The notes: generated from the sequence alone by a model not told the origin. 64,000 nt of DNA from Paenibacillus rigui (GCF_002234615.1 NZ_NMQW01000027.1:1-64000); one strand, 5' to 3'. Positions 41,668-51,510 are shown, counted from the stretch's first letter. Numbers and translations: made by a program.

Positions 41668-41916
41668 ATGACGGATGATATGATCTTGCAGCTCGCCGCG
41701 ATCGTGGCTGCTTATGTTGGTGTGGGGAAAACGCTTGGAATTAATCCAAAATACAGTCCGTTGATTGCCATTGCAATCGCGGCTGTTTTTGTTTTGGTGC
41801 CGGACAGCATGCAGAAGACCATCACCTCTATATCAGTTATTGGATTGACGGCCAGCGGTGCATATAGTTATGTTAAAAATTCGGATGGAGGTAAATCCAA
41901 TGGCAAAGGGATTTGA
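41668..41916 (+). CDS. holin
   Basis: An 82-aa protein with hydrophobic segments at about 7-22 and 31-46 and 53-68 and a basic tail (KNSDGGKSNGKG). It sits directly between XhlA and endolysin genes. It would form membrane holes that release the endolysin. Overlaps the endolysin start by 17 bases. Confidence 0.8.
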   Translation: MTDDMILQLAAIVAAYVGVGKTLGINPKYSPLIAIAIAAVFVLVPDSMQKTITSISVIGLTASGAYSYVKNSDGGKSNGKGI

Positions 41917-42700
41917 TTGTGCAACGCCGTTGACTGCGGAAAAGGCCCGGGAGTTTATTGCTTCCGGGTTTACGTTTGTCTGCCGATATCTCGCCCCAGC
42001 AGGTTCGTGGAAACGGCTGACGGCAGCTGAGGCTCAGAGGGTTACGGATGCAGGCTTGTGGCTAGTATCCGTATTTGAGCGAGGCGCGGATAACGCGCTG
42101 GCCGGGGCTGCTCAGGGAGCGGAGGACGGCAGGCTCGCTCTCCAGTATGCGCGGGAGGTTGGGCAGCCGGAAGGTACGGTGATCTACGCTGCGGTGGACA
42201 CGGACGTTAACTCATCCCACTATGACGCTATTGAGGCATACCTCCAGGCGTTTGATGAACAGATAACCGGCTATGAGCTGGGCGTGTATGGGGAGTATGA
42301 AATCTGCAAGGTAATGAGGGATCGGGGCATTGTCAGCAAAGTATGGCAGACGTACGCCTGGAGCCGCGGCGCGAAGGTAGAAGATTCGAATATTTATCAA
42401 TATGAAAATGACGTCACTGAGAACGGGATCGGGATTGACCGGGACGAGTCCAATGGTGACGCGGGAGGATGGAGAGTAGGTATGGCGATTAAGAATTCAG
42501 TGCCGGAGCTGTCGGCAGCCATTGCAAATAATATTATTGAATCTTACTTATCGGTCGCGTGGGATAATTGCGAAAAAGAGAGACTTTTGGCTTTGGATGC
42601 TGGACGCGAGGATGATGCTGCTGCATGGATGCAACTGCGTGATTGGCAGCACACCTTGGCAGATGAGTTGCGGAAGGCTTCCGGACAACAAATGGTATAG
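41900..42700 (+). CDS. endolysin with glycoside-hydrolase-like DUF1906 domain
   Basis: This 266-aa protein starts at ATG 41900 behind GGAGGT. Residues 1-195 are the DUF1906 (GH25-like) fold: GFDCATPLTAEKAREF, FVCRYLAPAG, VIYAAVDTDVN, YGEYEIC and IDRDESNG. The C-terminal 70 residues are helical. Such domains cleave peptidoglycan and act as phage lysozymes. No signal peptide, so release depends on the holin. Confidence 0.85.
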   Translation: MAKGFDCATPLTAEKAREFIASGFTFVCRYLAPAGSWKRLTAAEAQRVTDAGLWLVSVFERGADNALAGAAQGAEDGRLALQYAREVGQPEGTVIYAAVDTDVNSSHYDAIEAYLQAFDEQITGYELGVYGEYEICKVMRDRGIVSKVWQTYAWSRGAKVEDSNIYQYENDVTENGIGIDRDESNGDAGGWRVGMAIKNSVPELSAAIANNIIESYLSVAWDNCEKERLLALDAGREDDAAAWMQLRDWQHTLADELRKASGQQMV

Positions 42701-42820
42701 TGTCCTTCTTAATTAATAAGTGGAAAATTAGGGATATAATGTTTGGACAATCCATGTAATTTTTTGTAATCTATTTTTTGTGCAAAAAAACATATTATTA
42801 GACAAAAAGGAGAGATTTGG

Positions 42821-44461
42821 TTGAAAAAGTATTTATCTATATTTTTGTTTGTTTTCGTTCTAGTAATGATGGTACCTGTTTCATCTGCCTTTGCTGCTAC
42901 AGTTGGACAATCATTGACTGTTCCTGAAACTGGATGGCAGAGGTTTGACGATACTGCATCGCAATTTTTATTCTCAAACTTTACTAATCCACGAGCGACT
43001 CAAAGTGGTGGAAATTATAACGGCACTGTTTCTTACTCAAATGATTTAAACGCAAGAGTGGATTTCAAATTTACTGGAAAGAAAATTAGAATTATCACTC
43101 AAATGGCTTCATCTAGAGATCCTCTAGCTAAAATCACTATCGATGGAATAAATTACACATACTCTGAGAAGTCATCTAGTCTTATTTTCCAAGCTTTAGT
43201 GTTCGAAAAGCAAGATCTATCCGATGGAACTCACACAGTTACATTGACAAGAAACTCACCGTCAACAATTTATTTTACGTTGGATGCAGTTGACATTGAT
43301 GCTTCGGGACAACTATTAAGTAGTGAAGTTCCAGATCAATTACAAGCATTGAGTGGCGACGCAACAGTTACACTTAATTGGAATTCTGTCCCTGCAGCAA
43401 ATGGATACGTAATTAATTATGGAACATCAACGGGAGTTTATAATAAATCAGTAACAGTTAGCAGTAATACTTATTCTGTTAAGGGACTTACAAATGGTAC
43501 AACCTATTATTTCGTAGTTGCTGCAATAACTACTAATGGGGTAAGTGGTAATTCAAATGAGGTTTCAGCTAAGCCCTTGGCACCAGTACCATCAACACCT
43601 TTGGACTTAAATGCAACATCTAGCAACAATCAAGCAATCCTTTCGTGGACACCATCTTCTGGGGCAACGAGTTACAATGTCAAGAAAGCGACTCAAAGTG
43701 GCGGTCCTTATACAATTATTAGTAATAACGTAACTGGAGCAACTTATTTTGTGGATGCAAATGTAACCCCCGGCACAACGTATTACTATGTCGTTTCCGC
43801 AGTAAACGAAAGCGGAGAAAGTGCAAATTCCAATGAAGTGTCTCTGACTCCAGTAGCACTAGATCCTTCATTGAACGTTATTATCGCAGAAGATAAAGTA
43901 AAAGTTGGACAAGAATTTATTGCAAGCATTGATTTGAAAAATGTAAAGAACATCTACGCTGAAGATTTTACTATTAAGTACGACAATACTTTGTTTGAGT
44001 TTGTAGGGTTTGAAGAAATCCCTGGGTACAAAATTTACAACCAACCTGCTGCTCAAAATGGATCCATTCGCTTCATTGTTGCAAGCCAAGGTAAGGACAA
44101 TGGAATCAGTGATGAGAAAGTGTTCTTGAAATTGAAGCTTCGTGCAAAAGCTGCTGGAACAGGTAAAGTGGACGCTACTAAATGTAGAATCGCAGATACT
44201 GAAAAGGAATTTGATCTGTTGGAAGCAAACTGCACAGAGGATACTGTTACTGTGGAAGGTCCCAAAGACGTAAACAGAACTGGCGAGTATACACTACTTG
44301 ACTTGGCTATTGACGGTTACTACTATGGAGAGCTTGCTTCGAACGCGGATCCATCCAAGTACGATGCAAACCAAGCTGGCGATGAGTATGTTAAAGACGA
44401 AGATCTTGTGTACATTGTGAATCAAATGCTGTTGAATACAAACTATCCATTGAATGGCTAA
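42821..44461 (+). CDS. secreted Fn3 / cohesin-like / dockerin-like protein
   Basis: This 546-aa protein has a signal peptide (about 1-26, ends SSAFAA), a jelly-roll-like domain (27-160), two fibronectin type III domains (about 170-252 and 258-345), a cohesin-like domain (about 350-475; FIASIDLKNVKNIYAEDFTIKY), and a dockerin-like end (DVNRTGEYTLLDLAI, YDANQAGDEYVKDEDL). The codon use is AT-rich and unlike the tail genes. It lies after the lysis genes and before a strong terminator, the usual place of lysogenic-conversion genes. It probably binds polysaccharide or surfaces; exact role unknown. Confidence 0.75.
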   Translation: MKKYLSIFLFVFVLVMMVPVSSAFAATVGQSLTVPETGWQRFDDTASQFLFSNFTNPRATQSGGNYNGTVSYSNDLNARVDFKFTGKKIRIITQMASSRDPLAKITIDGINYTYSEKSSSLIFQALVFEKQDLSDGTHTVTLTRNSPSTIYFTLDAVDIDASGQLLSSEVPDQLQALSGDATVTLNWNSVPAANGYVINYGTSTGVYNKSVTVSSNTYSVKGLTNGTTYYFVVAAITTNGVSGNSNEVSAKPLAPVPSTPLDLNATSSNNQAILSWTPSSGATSYNVKKATQSGGPYTIISNNVTGATYFVDANVTPGTTYYYVVSAVNESGESANSNEVSLTPVALDPSLNVIIAEDKVKVGQEFIASIDLKNVKNIYAEDFTIKYDNTLFEFVGFEEIPGYKIYNQPAAQNGSIRFIVASQGKDNGISDEKVFLKLKLRAKAAGTGKVDATKCRIADTEKEFDLLEANCTEDTVTVEGPKDVNRTGEYTLLDLAIDGYYYGELASNADPSKYDANQAGDEYVKDEDLVYIVNQMLLNTNYPLNG

Positions 44462-44468
44462 TTTAAAG

Positions 44469-44508
44469 AAAACCTCCACTGACAATCTGGTGGAGGTTTT
44501 TGTTTTTT
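44469..44508 (+). terminator. rho-independent terminator after the secreted protein gene
   Basis: ACCTCCAC pairs with GTGGAGGT and is followed by TTTTGTTTTTT. It ends the rightward transcript; the next three genes run leftward. Confidence 0.9.
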
Positions 44509-44513
44509 AAAAT

Positions 44514-44675
44514 TCATTCGGTTACTAAATCTTTGTTCGCAAGTAAAAAGTAATTTTGCTGATCCATCGTTGTTACGATAATCCGGCCATCAGCGTCATA
44601 ATCCATATCTAATATTTCGGAAGCTTTCAATGTTTTAAATTCATATGTTTTCGAATGGAAGACTTGGTATATCAT
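44514..44675 (-). CDS. small hypothetical protein (53 aa)
   Basis: On the minus strand, the ATG at 44675 follows AAAGGG and opens a 53-codon frame. It has an alpha/beta look (YEFKTLKASEILDMDYDADGRIIVTTMD). It may be expressed in lysogens. Family unknown. Confidence 0.55.
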   Translation of the reverse strand: MIYQVFHSKTYEFKTLKASEILDMDYDADGRIIVTTMDQQNYFLLANKDLVTE

Positions 44676-44755
44676 TCAATCACGCCCTTTCATCATCATA
44701 ATAAAGGGCATATACGAAAACTAATACAAGCAACATATGGAAAAAGATATACTAA

Positions 44756-45211
44756 TTATTTCACAATGAACTCAACTTTTGTTCCATCGGGATACTTCTC
44801 CAATTGATTACTCACCCAACTCCCAGCCCCGCGATTATCAGAAGGATTTATGTATTTTATATCCGCTCCCGTACCACCCTCATCACACATTGCCATCGGC
44901 CATTCGTCACGATCGTAACCCTTTTTAGTAGGAACATCCTGTAGTGATTTTTTTCGATTCTCTTCGGCTCCCGCCCGGTCTATCGTACAAATCGAGGATT
45001 CTCCAGAAACAATGGCATCTTTAATATGCCTTCCCGTCTCTGGGAAACGATCTGAAGGGAAGATTAACTGTACTGTAGCCGGGGTGTTGGTTACCACTTT
45101 CTCAGACGGGTAGAACTTCTCGTATAAAACTGATCCTATGAGAACAAGTAGTACAAGTACGAAAGTGTAAATTTTCTTCTGTCTTTTCAAAAAAAGCTGC
45201 CTGCCTTTCAA
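44756..45211 (-). CDS. NucA/NucB-type extracellular deoxyribonuclease, membrane-anchored
   Basis: This 151-aa protein has a basic N-terminus and one TM segment (about 15-30, [14 protein letters not shown]) that may be a signal anchor. The rest is the NucA/NucB nuclease domain: [34 protein letters not shown] and [12 protein letters not shown] and E in DRDEWP are the expected catalytic residues. Relatives degrade extracellular DNA during sporulation or competence. A prophage copy near the right end could hinder superinfecting DNA or feed on DNA. Confidence 0.85.
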   Translation of the reverse strand: MKGRQLFLKRQKKIYTFVLVLLVLIGSVLYEKFYPSEKVVTNTPATVQLIFPSDRFPETGRHIKDAIVSGESSICTIDRAGAEENRKKSLQDVPTKKGYDRDEWPMAMCDEGGTGADIKYINPSDNRGAGSWVSNQLEKYPDGTKVEFIVK

Positions 45212-45288
45212 TAAATGTAACTACATTTTAAATGCTTTTAGCAAATAGTGTAAAGCCAAGGTTTAAAGATGAAAGCAGGTAACTATCC

Positions 45289-45651
45289 TTATATTTTAAT
45301 TACTTCATTAATATAATTATTTAGCTTGGTTCGTATATCCTGTTTTGCTACTTCTCTTTCTAATGTAAACTCACACCGTTGGCCTCGGTACAGATAGGGG
45401 AAGTAAACAGAGTCCTCATCCTTTTTTTCTTTCGTGTTAATGACTGAAATATGCAGCTCATTCAATTGACGGCGAATAGTTTCAAGATCATTGCGCATTT
45501 TGTTTATTATGACTGTTGCAGTGGCTGCATAAAGAGAGCGTAAGGTGTACTGGGATTCTTTTAATTCAATCCGGTTTTTATTAACAATGGTTATAGCTAT
45601 AGGTAGCGTAATGTAATCCCGAATTAAAGTAAGCTCTTTTTCTGAGTTCAT
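45289..45651 (-). CDS. hypothetical prophage protein (120 aa)
   Basis: This 120-aa protein has an N-terminal helix (ELTLIRDYITLPIAITIVN), a central coiled coil (ATATVIINKMRNDLETIRRQLNEL) and a Tyr/Arg-rich patch. The ATG follows GAGGTGC. It diverges from the LexA-like gene, so the shared promoter region with its SOS box may control both. Function unknown. Confidence 0.55.
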   Translation of the reverse strand: MNSEKELTLIRDYITLPIAITIVNKNRIELKESQYTLRSLYAATATVIINKMRNDLETIRRQLNELHISVINTKEKKDEDSVYFPYLYRGQRCEFTLEREVAKQDIRTKLNNYINEVIKI

Positions 45652-45723
45652 AATTGCACCTCACTTATGATTTATGGATAGTTCATGAATTTTGTTGCTA
45701 AATTATATCTATTCGTTAAAATA

Positions 45724-45737
45724 AGAACGTATGTTCT
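45724..45737. promoter_or_regulatory. SOS (LexA/DinR) box
   Basis: The sequence AGAACGTATGTTCT fits the Bacillus LexA consensus GAAC-N4-GTTC. It lies 16 bases upstream of a TATAAT (45748-45753), where bound LexA would block the promoter. It could make the next gene, or the divergent one, damage-inducible. Confidence 0.75.
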
Positions 45738-45747
45738 GTTTTTTTAT

Positions 45748-45753
45748 TATAAT
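45748..45753 (+). promoter_or_regulatory. -10 element of SOS-type promoter
   Basis: TATAAT with AT-rich surroundings, about 27 bases before the start of the LexA-like gene. The -35 box is weak and overlaps the SOS box. Confidence 0.6.
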
Positions 45754-45779
45754 ACACCATCGGGAAAGGAGTAAAGTGA

Positions 45780-46055
45780 ATGCTCTCAGATATTGAACGA
45801 AAAATGCTAAGGGTAATTTCTAATTATTCAATGAGGTGGCGAGAGATGCCAAGTATACGTGAACTGGAGATTAAGACTGGTCGTAGTCGAAGAGGTGTAT
45901 TAGAAGTGCTGAAGACCCTGAATAATGAAGGTTATATTGAGTGGTCTGAAAGTTCACCTGAAAATATCGTTCTGATTGAGGCGTGGGAGAGAGGACCTGG
46001 CTATCAATTCAAATCTTCTACGTTTAACTCAAAAAATTCACCATTTTTGAATTAA
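45780..46055 (+). CDS. LexA-like winged-helix DNA-binding protein without peptidase
   Basis: In this 91-aa protein, residues 1-65 match the LexA N-terminal winged helix (IERKMLRVISNYSMRW, MPSIRELEIKTGRSRRGVLEVLKTLNNEGYIEW). The self-cleaving C-terminal domain is absent. The ATG follows AAAGGAG. It may act as a competitor or antirepressor of host LexA, or as a private SOS-responsive regulator of the prophage. Confidence 0.7.
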   Translation: MLSDIERKMLRVISNYSMRWREMPSIRELEIKTGRSRRGVLEVLKTLNNEGYIEWSESSPENIVLIEAWERGPGYQFKSSTFNSKNSPFLN

Positions 46056-46135
46056 AAAAGCTGAAATAAAAAAAGGACCATTTAGGCCCATTAGGGAAAG
46101 TTTCTAATATTTATAGAAGGGATTTTTTGAATTTG

Positions 46136-46154
46136 GTCCCCAATCCGTCCCCAA
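46136..46154. repeat. integrase arm-type direct repeats
   Basis: GTCCCCAA occurs at 46136-46143 and again at 46147-46154, one helical turn apart. Paired copies like this are typical arm-type sites for tyrosine integrases of Gram-positive phages. Confidence 0.6.
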
Positions 46155-46210
46155 CTCAAGAAAAAGGTATCTGTACTAGTGCTTTTTTACACGCTGTTAT
46201 ATATAGAGAA

Positions 46211-46230
46211 AACCTTATGTATCAAGGGTT
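46211..46230. other. candidate attR core
   Basis: AACCTTATGTATCAAGGGTT is an imperfect dyad about 57 bases to the right of the arm repeats. It resembles the core crossovers of related phages. The left partner lies outside the window, so the exact core is unverified. Confidence 0.5.
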
Positions 46231-46415
46231 TGCCGAAAACTGTTTCATAAAATAATTTCGGGGCCCCTTGCGGAGCCCCTCATGGGAGAGGAGAAACCGG
46301 ACGAAGAGCTTATGGGGAACGTAAGTCTTCTCCGCGGTTGTCTACGACATTTTCGGATGTCGATGATATAAGCATGGACACTTTTGGGAATTTATATACA
46401 TCATTCTACAAATTT

Positions 46416-46445
46416 TTGTGCAAAAGTTTCCGTTTGTGGTACGAT
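46416..46445 (+). promoter_or_regulatory. probable rsmD promoter
   Basis: TTGTGC (46416-46421), an 18-base spacer and TACGAT (46440-46445) lie about 30 bases before rsmD. The match is moderate. Confidence 0.5.
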
Positions 46446-46476
46446 AGCATTACTATCGGGTAGAAGGTGGAAACGC

Positions 46477-47576
<1,100 letters not shown>

Positions 47577-47619
47577 GCGTGGCTATACATAGCATATGAG
47601 CAATAAAACAAGGCAATCC

Positions 47620-48924
47620 TTAGTGTCTGGTGCGGTCCGGATGGCGAAAAGCAAAGGCCGTAAAGACGGACAGGACCAGCATAAGCAGTAAAATACTGCC
47701 GAGCCAGAGCATCGCGGGGCTGACCATCAGCCAAAGGTTCAAGATTTGTAAATTCCACTCACCGGGTGAGCGGGAGCTGTCAGCGAGCATAGCAGTCCAT
47801 TGCAGGGTCGGAGCCGTTTCGGATACGATCCTGTTTAGCGGTTGCCAGAAAGCCGCGGTAGCAGCAAAAGAAAGCGCGGCATGTATCAGCCGGGCGCGAA
47901 GAAAGGAAGAATAGCGGATGTCCGTTGCATAGGTAAAACTTTTGACCTGTGCATGAGTGGACAAGCCGCCCCAAGCGAAAAGTGCACTGAGTAATGCATA
48001 CTGCCAGGTTCCGGATAGGGCAGTATGTTGTCCGAGTGTGAAGGCGCCAAGATGCATTTCGAACAAGCCGGGAAGCAGGGCGGACAGCAAGGCTCGGGCA
48101 TCAGCGGAATCCGACAGGCCGAACGCCGATAGAACGTGCGCTGCAAAGGGGATGACCTGGCTCAGGCTGACGACATGAATCAATACGGAGAACATCATCA
48201 TGAGCCCGCCGATAACCATAAGCTGCTGGACGGCATGGACGACGGAATCGCCCAAAAGCTTGCCGAAGGTTCGGCCATCTTCTGCCTGTGCATTTTTCAA
48301 GGCTGTCATGCCTCTTGTGAGCAGATTTTGTCCGTTGAAGACACTTTCGGCGGATCTCCGGTTTACGACGACGTCGGGCTGAGCCGGAACTCGGGGCTGC
48401 GTCATCCGTTGCCACAGGCCGAGCAGCAGAGCCGTTCCGTAGTGAATAATAGCGAGCGCAAGGCCGGTTTGGGCATGGTGCAGGAATCCGACACCTACGA
48501 TCGTTACAAGAAAAACAGGGCTGAGCACATGGCTCATTGAGAGGAGCCGCTCTGCCTCTTCGCGGCTGATTAAGCGATCCCGGCGCAGTTTGCTTACCGC
48601 GACAGCCCCGGAAGGCGCACCTGCCGTGAAACCGAGTGCAATCGCCCAGCCGCTGATGCCGGGAAGCCGGAAAAGGGTCCGCAGAAGCGGATCAAACAAC
48701 GCGCCTAACCCGTGTAAAATGCCCATGCCACGCACGATCTCCGTGATGATTAAGAAAGGGAGCAGTGCTGGGAATACAAGCTTCCACCATAGCGTTAATC
48801 CCTGCAGCGACGATTGAAAAGCCTGGTCTGGGAACAGGATGATGCTTACAACCAACAGCAGCGCCAAGCCCCCCAATACAAGGGTGGTCAAACGCTGAGA
48901 AGACATGAAGGCTATGCGAGCCAT
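47620..48924 (-). CDS. ylbJ: sporulation membrane protein YlbJ
   Basis: A 434-aa polytopic membrane protein. The start ATG at 48924 (MARIAFMSSQRL) has CGGAG upstream; a longer N-terminus is less likely. It has about eight hydrophobic helices in two halves with gate-like motifs (FTAGAPSGAVAVSKLRRD). In Bacillus YlbJ is required for spore wall maturation. It is convergent with coaD and divergent from sepM. Confidence 0.9.
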   Translation of the reverse strand: MARIAFMSSQRLTTLVLGGLALLLVVSIILFPDQAFQSSLQGLTLWWKLVFPALLPFLIITEIVRGMGILHGLGALFDPLLRTLFRLPGISGWAIALGFTAGAPSGAVAVSKLRRDRLISREEAERLLSMSHVLSPVFLVTIVGVGFLHHAQTGLALAIIHYGTALLLGLWQRMTQPRVPAQPDVVVNRRSAESVFNGQNLLTRGMTALKNAQAEDGRTFGKLLGDSVVHAVQQLMVIGGLMMMFSVLIHVVSLSQVIPFAAHVLSAFGLSDSADARALLSALLPGLFEMHLGAFTLGQHTALSGTWQYALLSALFAWGGLSTHAQVKSFTYATDIRYSSFLRARLIHAALSFAATAAFWQPLNRIVSETAPTLQWTAMLADSSRSPGEWNLQILNLWLMVSPAMLWLGSILLLMLVLSVFTAFAFRHPDRTRH

Positions 48925-49066
48925 AGGGGAACCAACTCCGAACACAGGATGGTACATGTTTACGCTTTGTCCGCAGGGTTTAGACCAAGCTGTTTGCCCC
49001 TGAGGACGAGAATGTCCTGGGATAGAGATAGGAGGCAAGCCAGGTGAAGGGGGAGAAATACGACAC

Positions 49067-50158
49067 ATGGAAGACGCCGCACAGATGAAACGTGCATCAC
49101 GCATCGTCGTTTCCGTTTTTATAGCGATAGCTGTTGTATATTTAATTTATTTTTTGCCGCTGCCGCTTTTTATTTTTTCAGCAGGTACGGCCGAGGTGAC
49201 AAGACCGATGGTTCAGGTAAAGCAGGATACGTTTGAGGAAAAGGGCTCGTTAATGCTTACAACGGTACGCGTAAGCGATGCGAGCGTGTTTAGTTATCTT
49301 CTGTCCTTTATCCGGCCTTACGATGAATTGCATAAAAAGTCCGAGCTGCTCAACAAGGATGAGTCTGAGCAGGAGTATTCACAACGCCAGGAAGTAAATA
49401 TGCTGTCCTCACAATCCGATGCGATTCAAGCCGCTTACCACAAGCTGCAAATTCCTTACCATATTAGCCACGATGGCGTTGTTGTCGTGCAGGTGTTCAA
49501 AGACTTTCCGGCAGCTGAAGTGCTGCAGCCCGGGGATTTTATTGTCAAAGTGGAGGATGTGGAAGTCAAGGACAGCACAGATTTGCAGAAGCTGCTTAAA
49601 GGCAAAAAAGCTGGGGACTCCGTTTCTGTAACGTACCGGCGCAAGAGTGAAACCCGAACGGCTCCCATTCAGCTAGGGCTGCTCCCTGCGGATGATGCAT
49701 CTAAGCCGGAGGAGCGGAGAACGGGACTGGGCATCTCACCGGCAAATATGCAAAGCGTCAAAGCGGATCAAGAGGAGAATCAGGTAACGATTCGGGCGGG
49801 AGATATTGGCGGTCCGTCGGCAGGCTTAATGTTCTCGCTCGAAATTATCAATAAGCTGACGCCGGAGGATATTACCAAGGGCTACCGTATAGCGGGTACC
49901 GGTACGATTGATATGAAAGGCAATGTAGGGGTCATCGGCGGCATCCAGCATAAAATTATTGCTGCAGATAAAGCGGGGGCTGATATCTTTTTTGCACCGA
50001 AGGATTATACGGCACCTAATGGACAAAAAGTGAATAACTACACCGATGCCTTACAGCGGGCAAACGAGATTCATACGAAAATGAAAATCGTTCCCGTAGG
50101 AACGATGGAGGATGCACTGCAATATTTGCAGACGCTGCCGCCCAAAGAATCGAAATAA
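49067..50158 (+). CDS. sepM: SepM/YlbL PDZ-domain Lon-type serine protease
   Basis: In this 363-aa protein, residues 10-32 are a TM anchor. Residues about 120-205 are a PDZ domain (HDGVVVVQVFKDFPAAEVLQPGDFIVKVEDVE). Residues 225-345 are a Lon-like protease with Ser in GGPSAGLMFSLEII and Lys in GGIQHKIIAADKAGA. The ATG at 49067 follows GGGGGAG. Homologues process peptide signals or clear membrane proteins in DNA damage response (YlbL). Confidence 0.92.
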   Translation: MEDAAQMKRASRIVVSVFIAIAVVYLIYFLPLPLFIFSAGTAEVTRPMVQVKQDTFEEKGSLMLTTVRVSDASVFSYLLSFIRPYDELHKKSELLNKDESEQEYSQRQEVNMLSSQSDAIQAAYHKLQIPYHISHDGVVVVQVFKDFPAAEVLQPGDFIVKVEDVEVKDSTDLQKLLKGKKAGDSVSVTYRRKSETRTAPIQLGLLPADDASKPEERRTGLGISPANMQSVKADQEENQVTIRAGDIGGPSAGLMFSLEIINKLTPEDITKGYRIAGTGTIDMKGNVGVIGGIQHKIIAADKAGADIFFAPKDYTAPNGQKVNNYTDALQRANEIHTKMKIVPVGTMEDALQYLQTLPPKESK

Positions 50159-50259
50159 AACCCGGGATTGTGCATAAGTATATGCCTATGCCCTACATGG
50201 TACTGAAGATGAAGGAGAACGGGGGAGGGCTTTTCTCCCCGTCCTGAGCGCCAGCGGGC

Positions 50260-51510
50260 TTAGCCTTGCACAGGAGGCTCGTAGTAATCGCGGAAAAGAT
50301 CCTTTTCCGTGGCTGCGGCATACCCTAGTGCGTATACGGAGGTGGCCTGCAGGTCCAATTGCAAAAGCGGCGAGGCTTCCGGCAGGCTCGTGACCTTGGT
50401 GACAACCGGAACCTTCGCTGTTTTTTTCATACGCCGCAGCAGCTCACGGCCGGTTGAATTGAACCCGAGCACACGCAAATAGGGGACGCCCTGCTCAAGC
50501 ACGGACACCGCAAGCTGCGGCTTCTTGTGGTTGAGCAGGATGCGCAGAAGCATCCGCTGCAGCTTTGTGCGCGTGTAACGCTTCGTTTTGAGCAGCCCGA
50601 GCAGCATGTCTACGGTACGACCCGAATCCGATCCTGTACCGGAAAGGGAGAGCGAGGGAAGGGCCTGCTTGATCCGGTGCTCCAGCCCCTCATTCACCTC
50701 GTGATACTCGGCAAGCTGCTCCGCACTGTGGTGCAGCAGCTGGAGCAGCAGCGGCTTGGCGTAGGCCTCCCAGCCGAGGGGAGCCCGCCCCGCGTCCCAC
50801 TCGCGGCGCAGCACCTCGTACGTGCCCTGCGGCACGTACGGAACAAGCTCTTCGAGCGTGCCTCGCTCGAAGAGCAGCCGCCGCAGCGCGGTAGCGCTGG
50901 CAATCTGCCGGTCGGTGATCTCGACCTGGCTGTAGCCCGCTTTCTCCCGCGTGACGGTCAGCGGCTGAATGGCGCTGCCGAGACGCCGCAGCGCGAGCAA
51001 ATAATGCAGCCCAAGCGTATTGTTGGGCTGAGAGAGCGCCGCGGCGTCGGTGCCCGGCACGTACGCCGCCACGGCTCTGCCGTACGCGGCCGGGTACGGC
51101 AGGCCTGCCTTCAGCTCCCGCTGAAGCAGCTCGCCGAACGCGGCGGACTCGCAGCTCATGGCGTCCGCGACGGCATGCAGCCAGCCGATTTGGCCGCTCT
51201 CGCTGCCGAAGCAGAGGCTGTCGACGACGCCGGTCGCCTCCAGAGCGGATACCGCGCCATAGGCGAACCATTCCGCGGGCTGGGCCGAGAAGGCCACCGG
51301 CAGCTCCAGCACGAGGTCGACGCCGGCCCGGAGGGCCATTTCGGCCCTGGACCATTTGTCCACAACGGCAGGCTCGCCGCGCTGCAGGAAATGGCCGCTC
51401 ATGACGGCGATGCTGGCATCGGCGCCCGATAGCTTTTTCGATTGTTGGAAATGATATAGGTGACCGTTATGCAGAGGATTGTATTCGACAATTAAACCGA
51501 CGGTTTTCAT
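50260..51510 (-). CDS. tmcAL: tRNA(Met) cytidine acetate ligase TmcAL (YlbM)
   Basis: A 416-aa protein starting MKTVGLIVEYNPLHNGHLYH, whose HxGH motif marks a nucleotidyltransferase, with downstream GHFLQRGEPAVVDKWSRAEMAL. TmcAL uses ATP and acetate to make N4-acetylcytidine at tRNA position 34. The start ATG at 51510 has AAAGGCAGG upstream. The middle coding region is unusually GC-rich compared with neighbours. Confidence 0.93.
   Translation of the reverse strand: MKTVGLIVEYNPLHNGHLYHFQQSKKLSGADASIAVMSGHFLQRGEPAVVDKWSRAEMALRAGVDLVLELPVAFSAQPAEWFAYGAVSALEATGVVDSLCFGSESGQIGWLHAVADAMSCESAAFGELLQRELKAGLPYPAAYGRAVAAYVPGTDAAALSQPNNTLGLHYLLALRRLGSAIQPLTVTREKAGYSQVEITDRQIASATALRRLLFERGTLEELVPYVPQGTYEVLRREWDAGRAPLGWEAYAKPLLLQLLHHSAEQLAEYHEVNEGLEHRIKQALPSLSLSGTGSDSGRTVDMLLGLLKTKRYTRTKLQRMLLRILLNHKKPQLAVSVLEQGVPYLRVLGFNSTGRELLRRMKKTAKVPVVTKVTSLPEASPLLQLDLQATSVYALGYAAATEKDLFRDYYEPPVQG

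Larger units (their letters stand above)
46056..46476. other. prophage right-end junction, no genes
   Basis: This 421-base gap contains no plausible gene. It holds two GTCCCCAA repeats (46136-46154), a core-like dyad (46211-46230), GC-rich hairpins (46260-46279 and 46345-46362), a partly paired stretch (46288-46332), and the rsmD promoter (46416-46445). AT content falls after about 46,250, marking the change to host DNA. Confidence 0.6.

Noticed and set aside
46261-46476. Riboswitch before rsmD
   Set aside because: Hairpins are present but no conserved aptamer core I recognise; left as an unexplained structured stretch.
50527-51432. Long open frame of 301 codons on + strand opposite tmcAL
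   Set aside because: It is a shadow of the GC-rich tmcAL gene: no RBS, Arg-rich low-quality protein, and tmcAL on the other strand has clear catalytic motifs.
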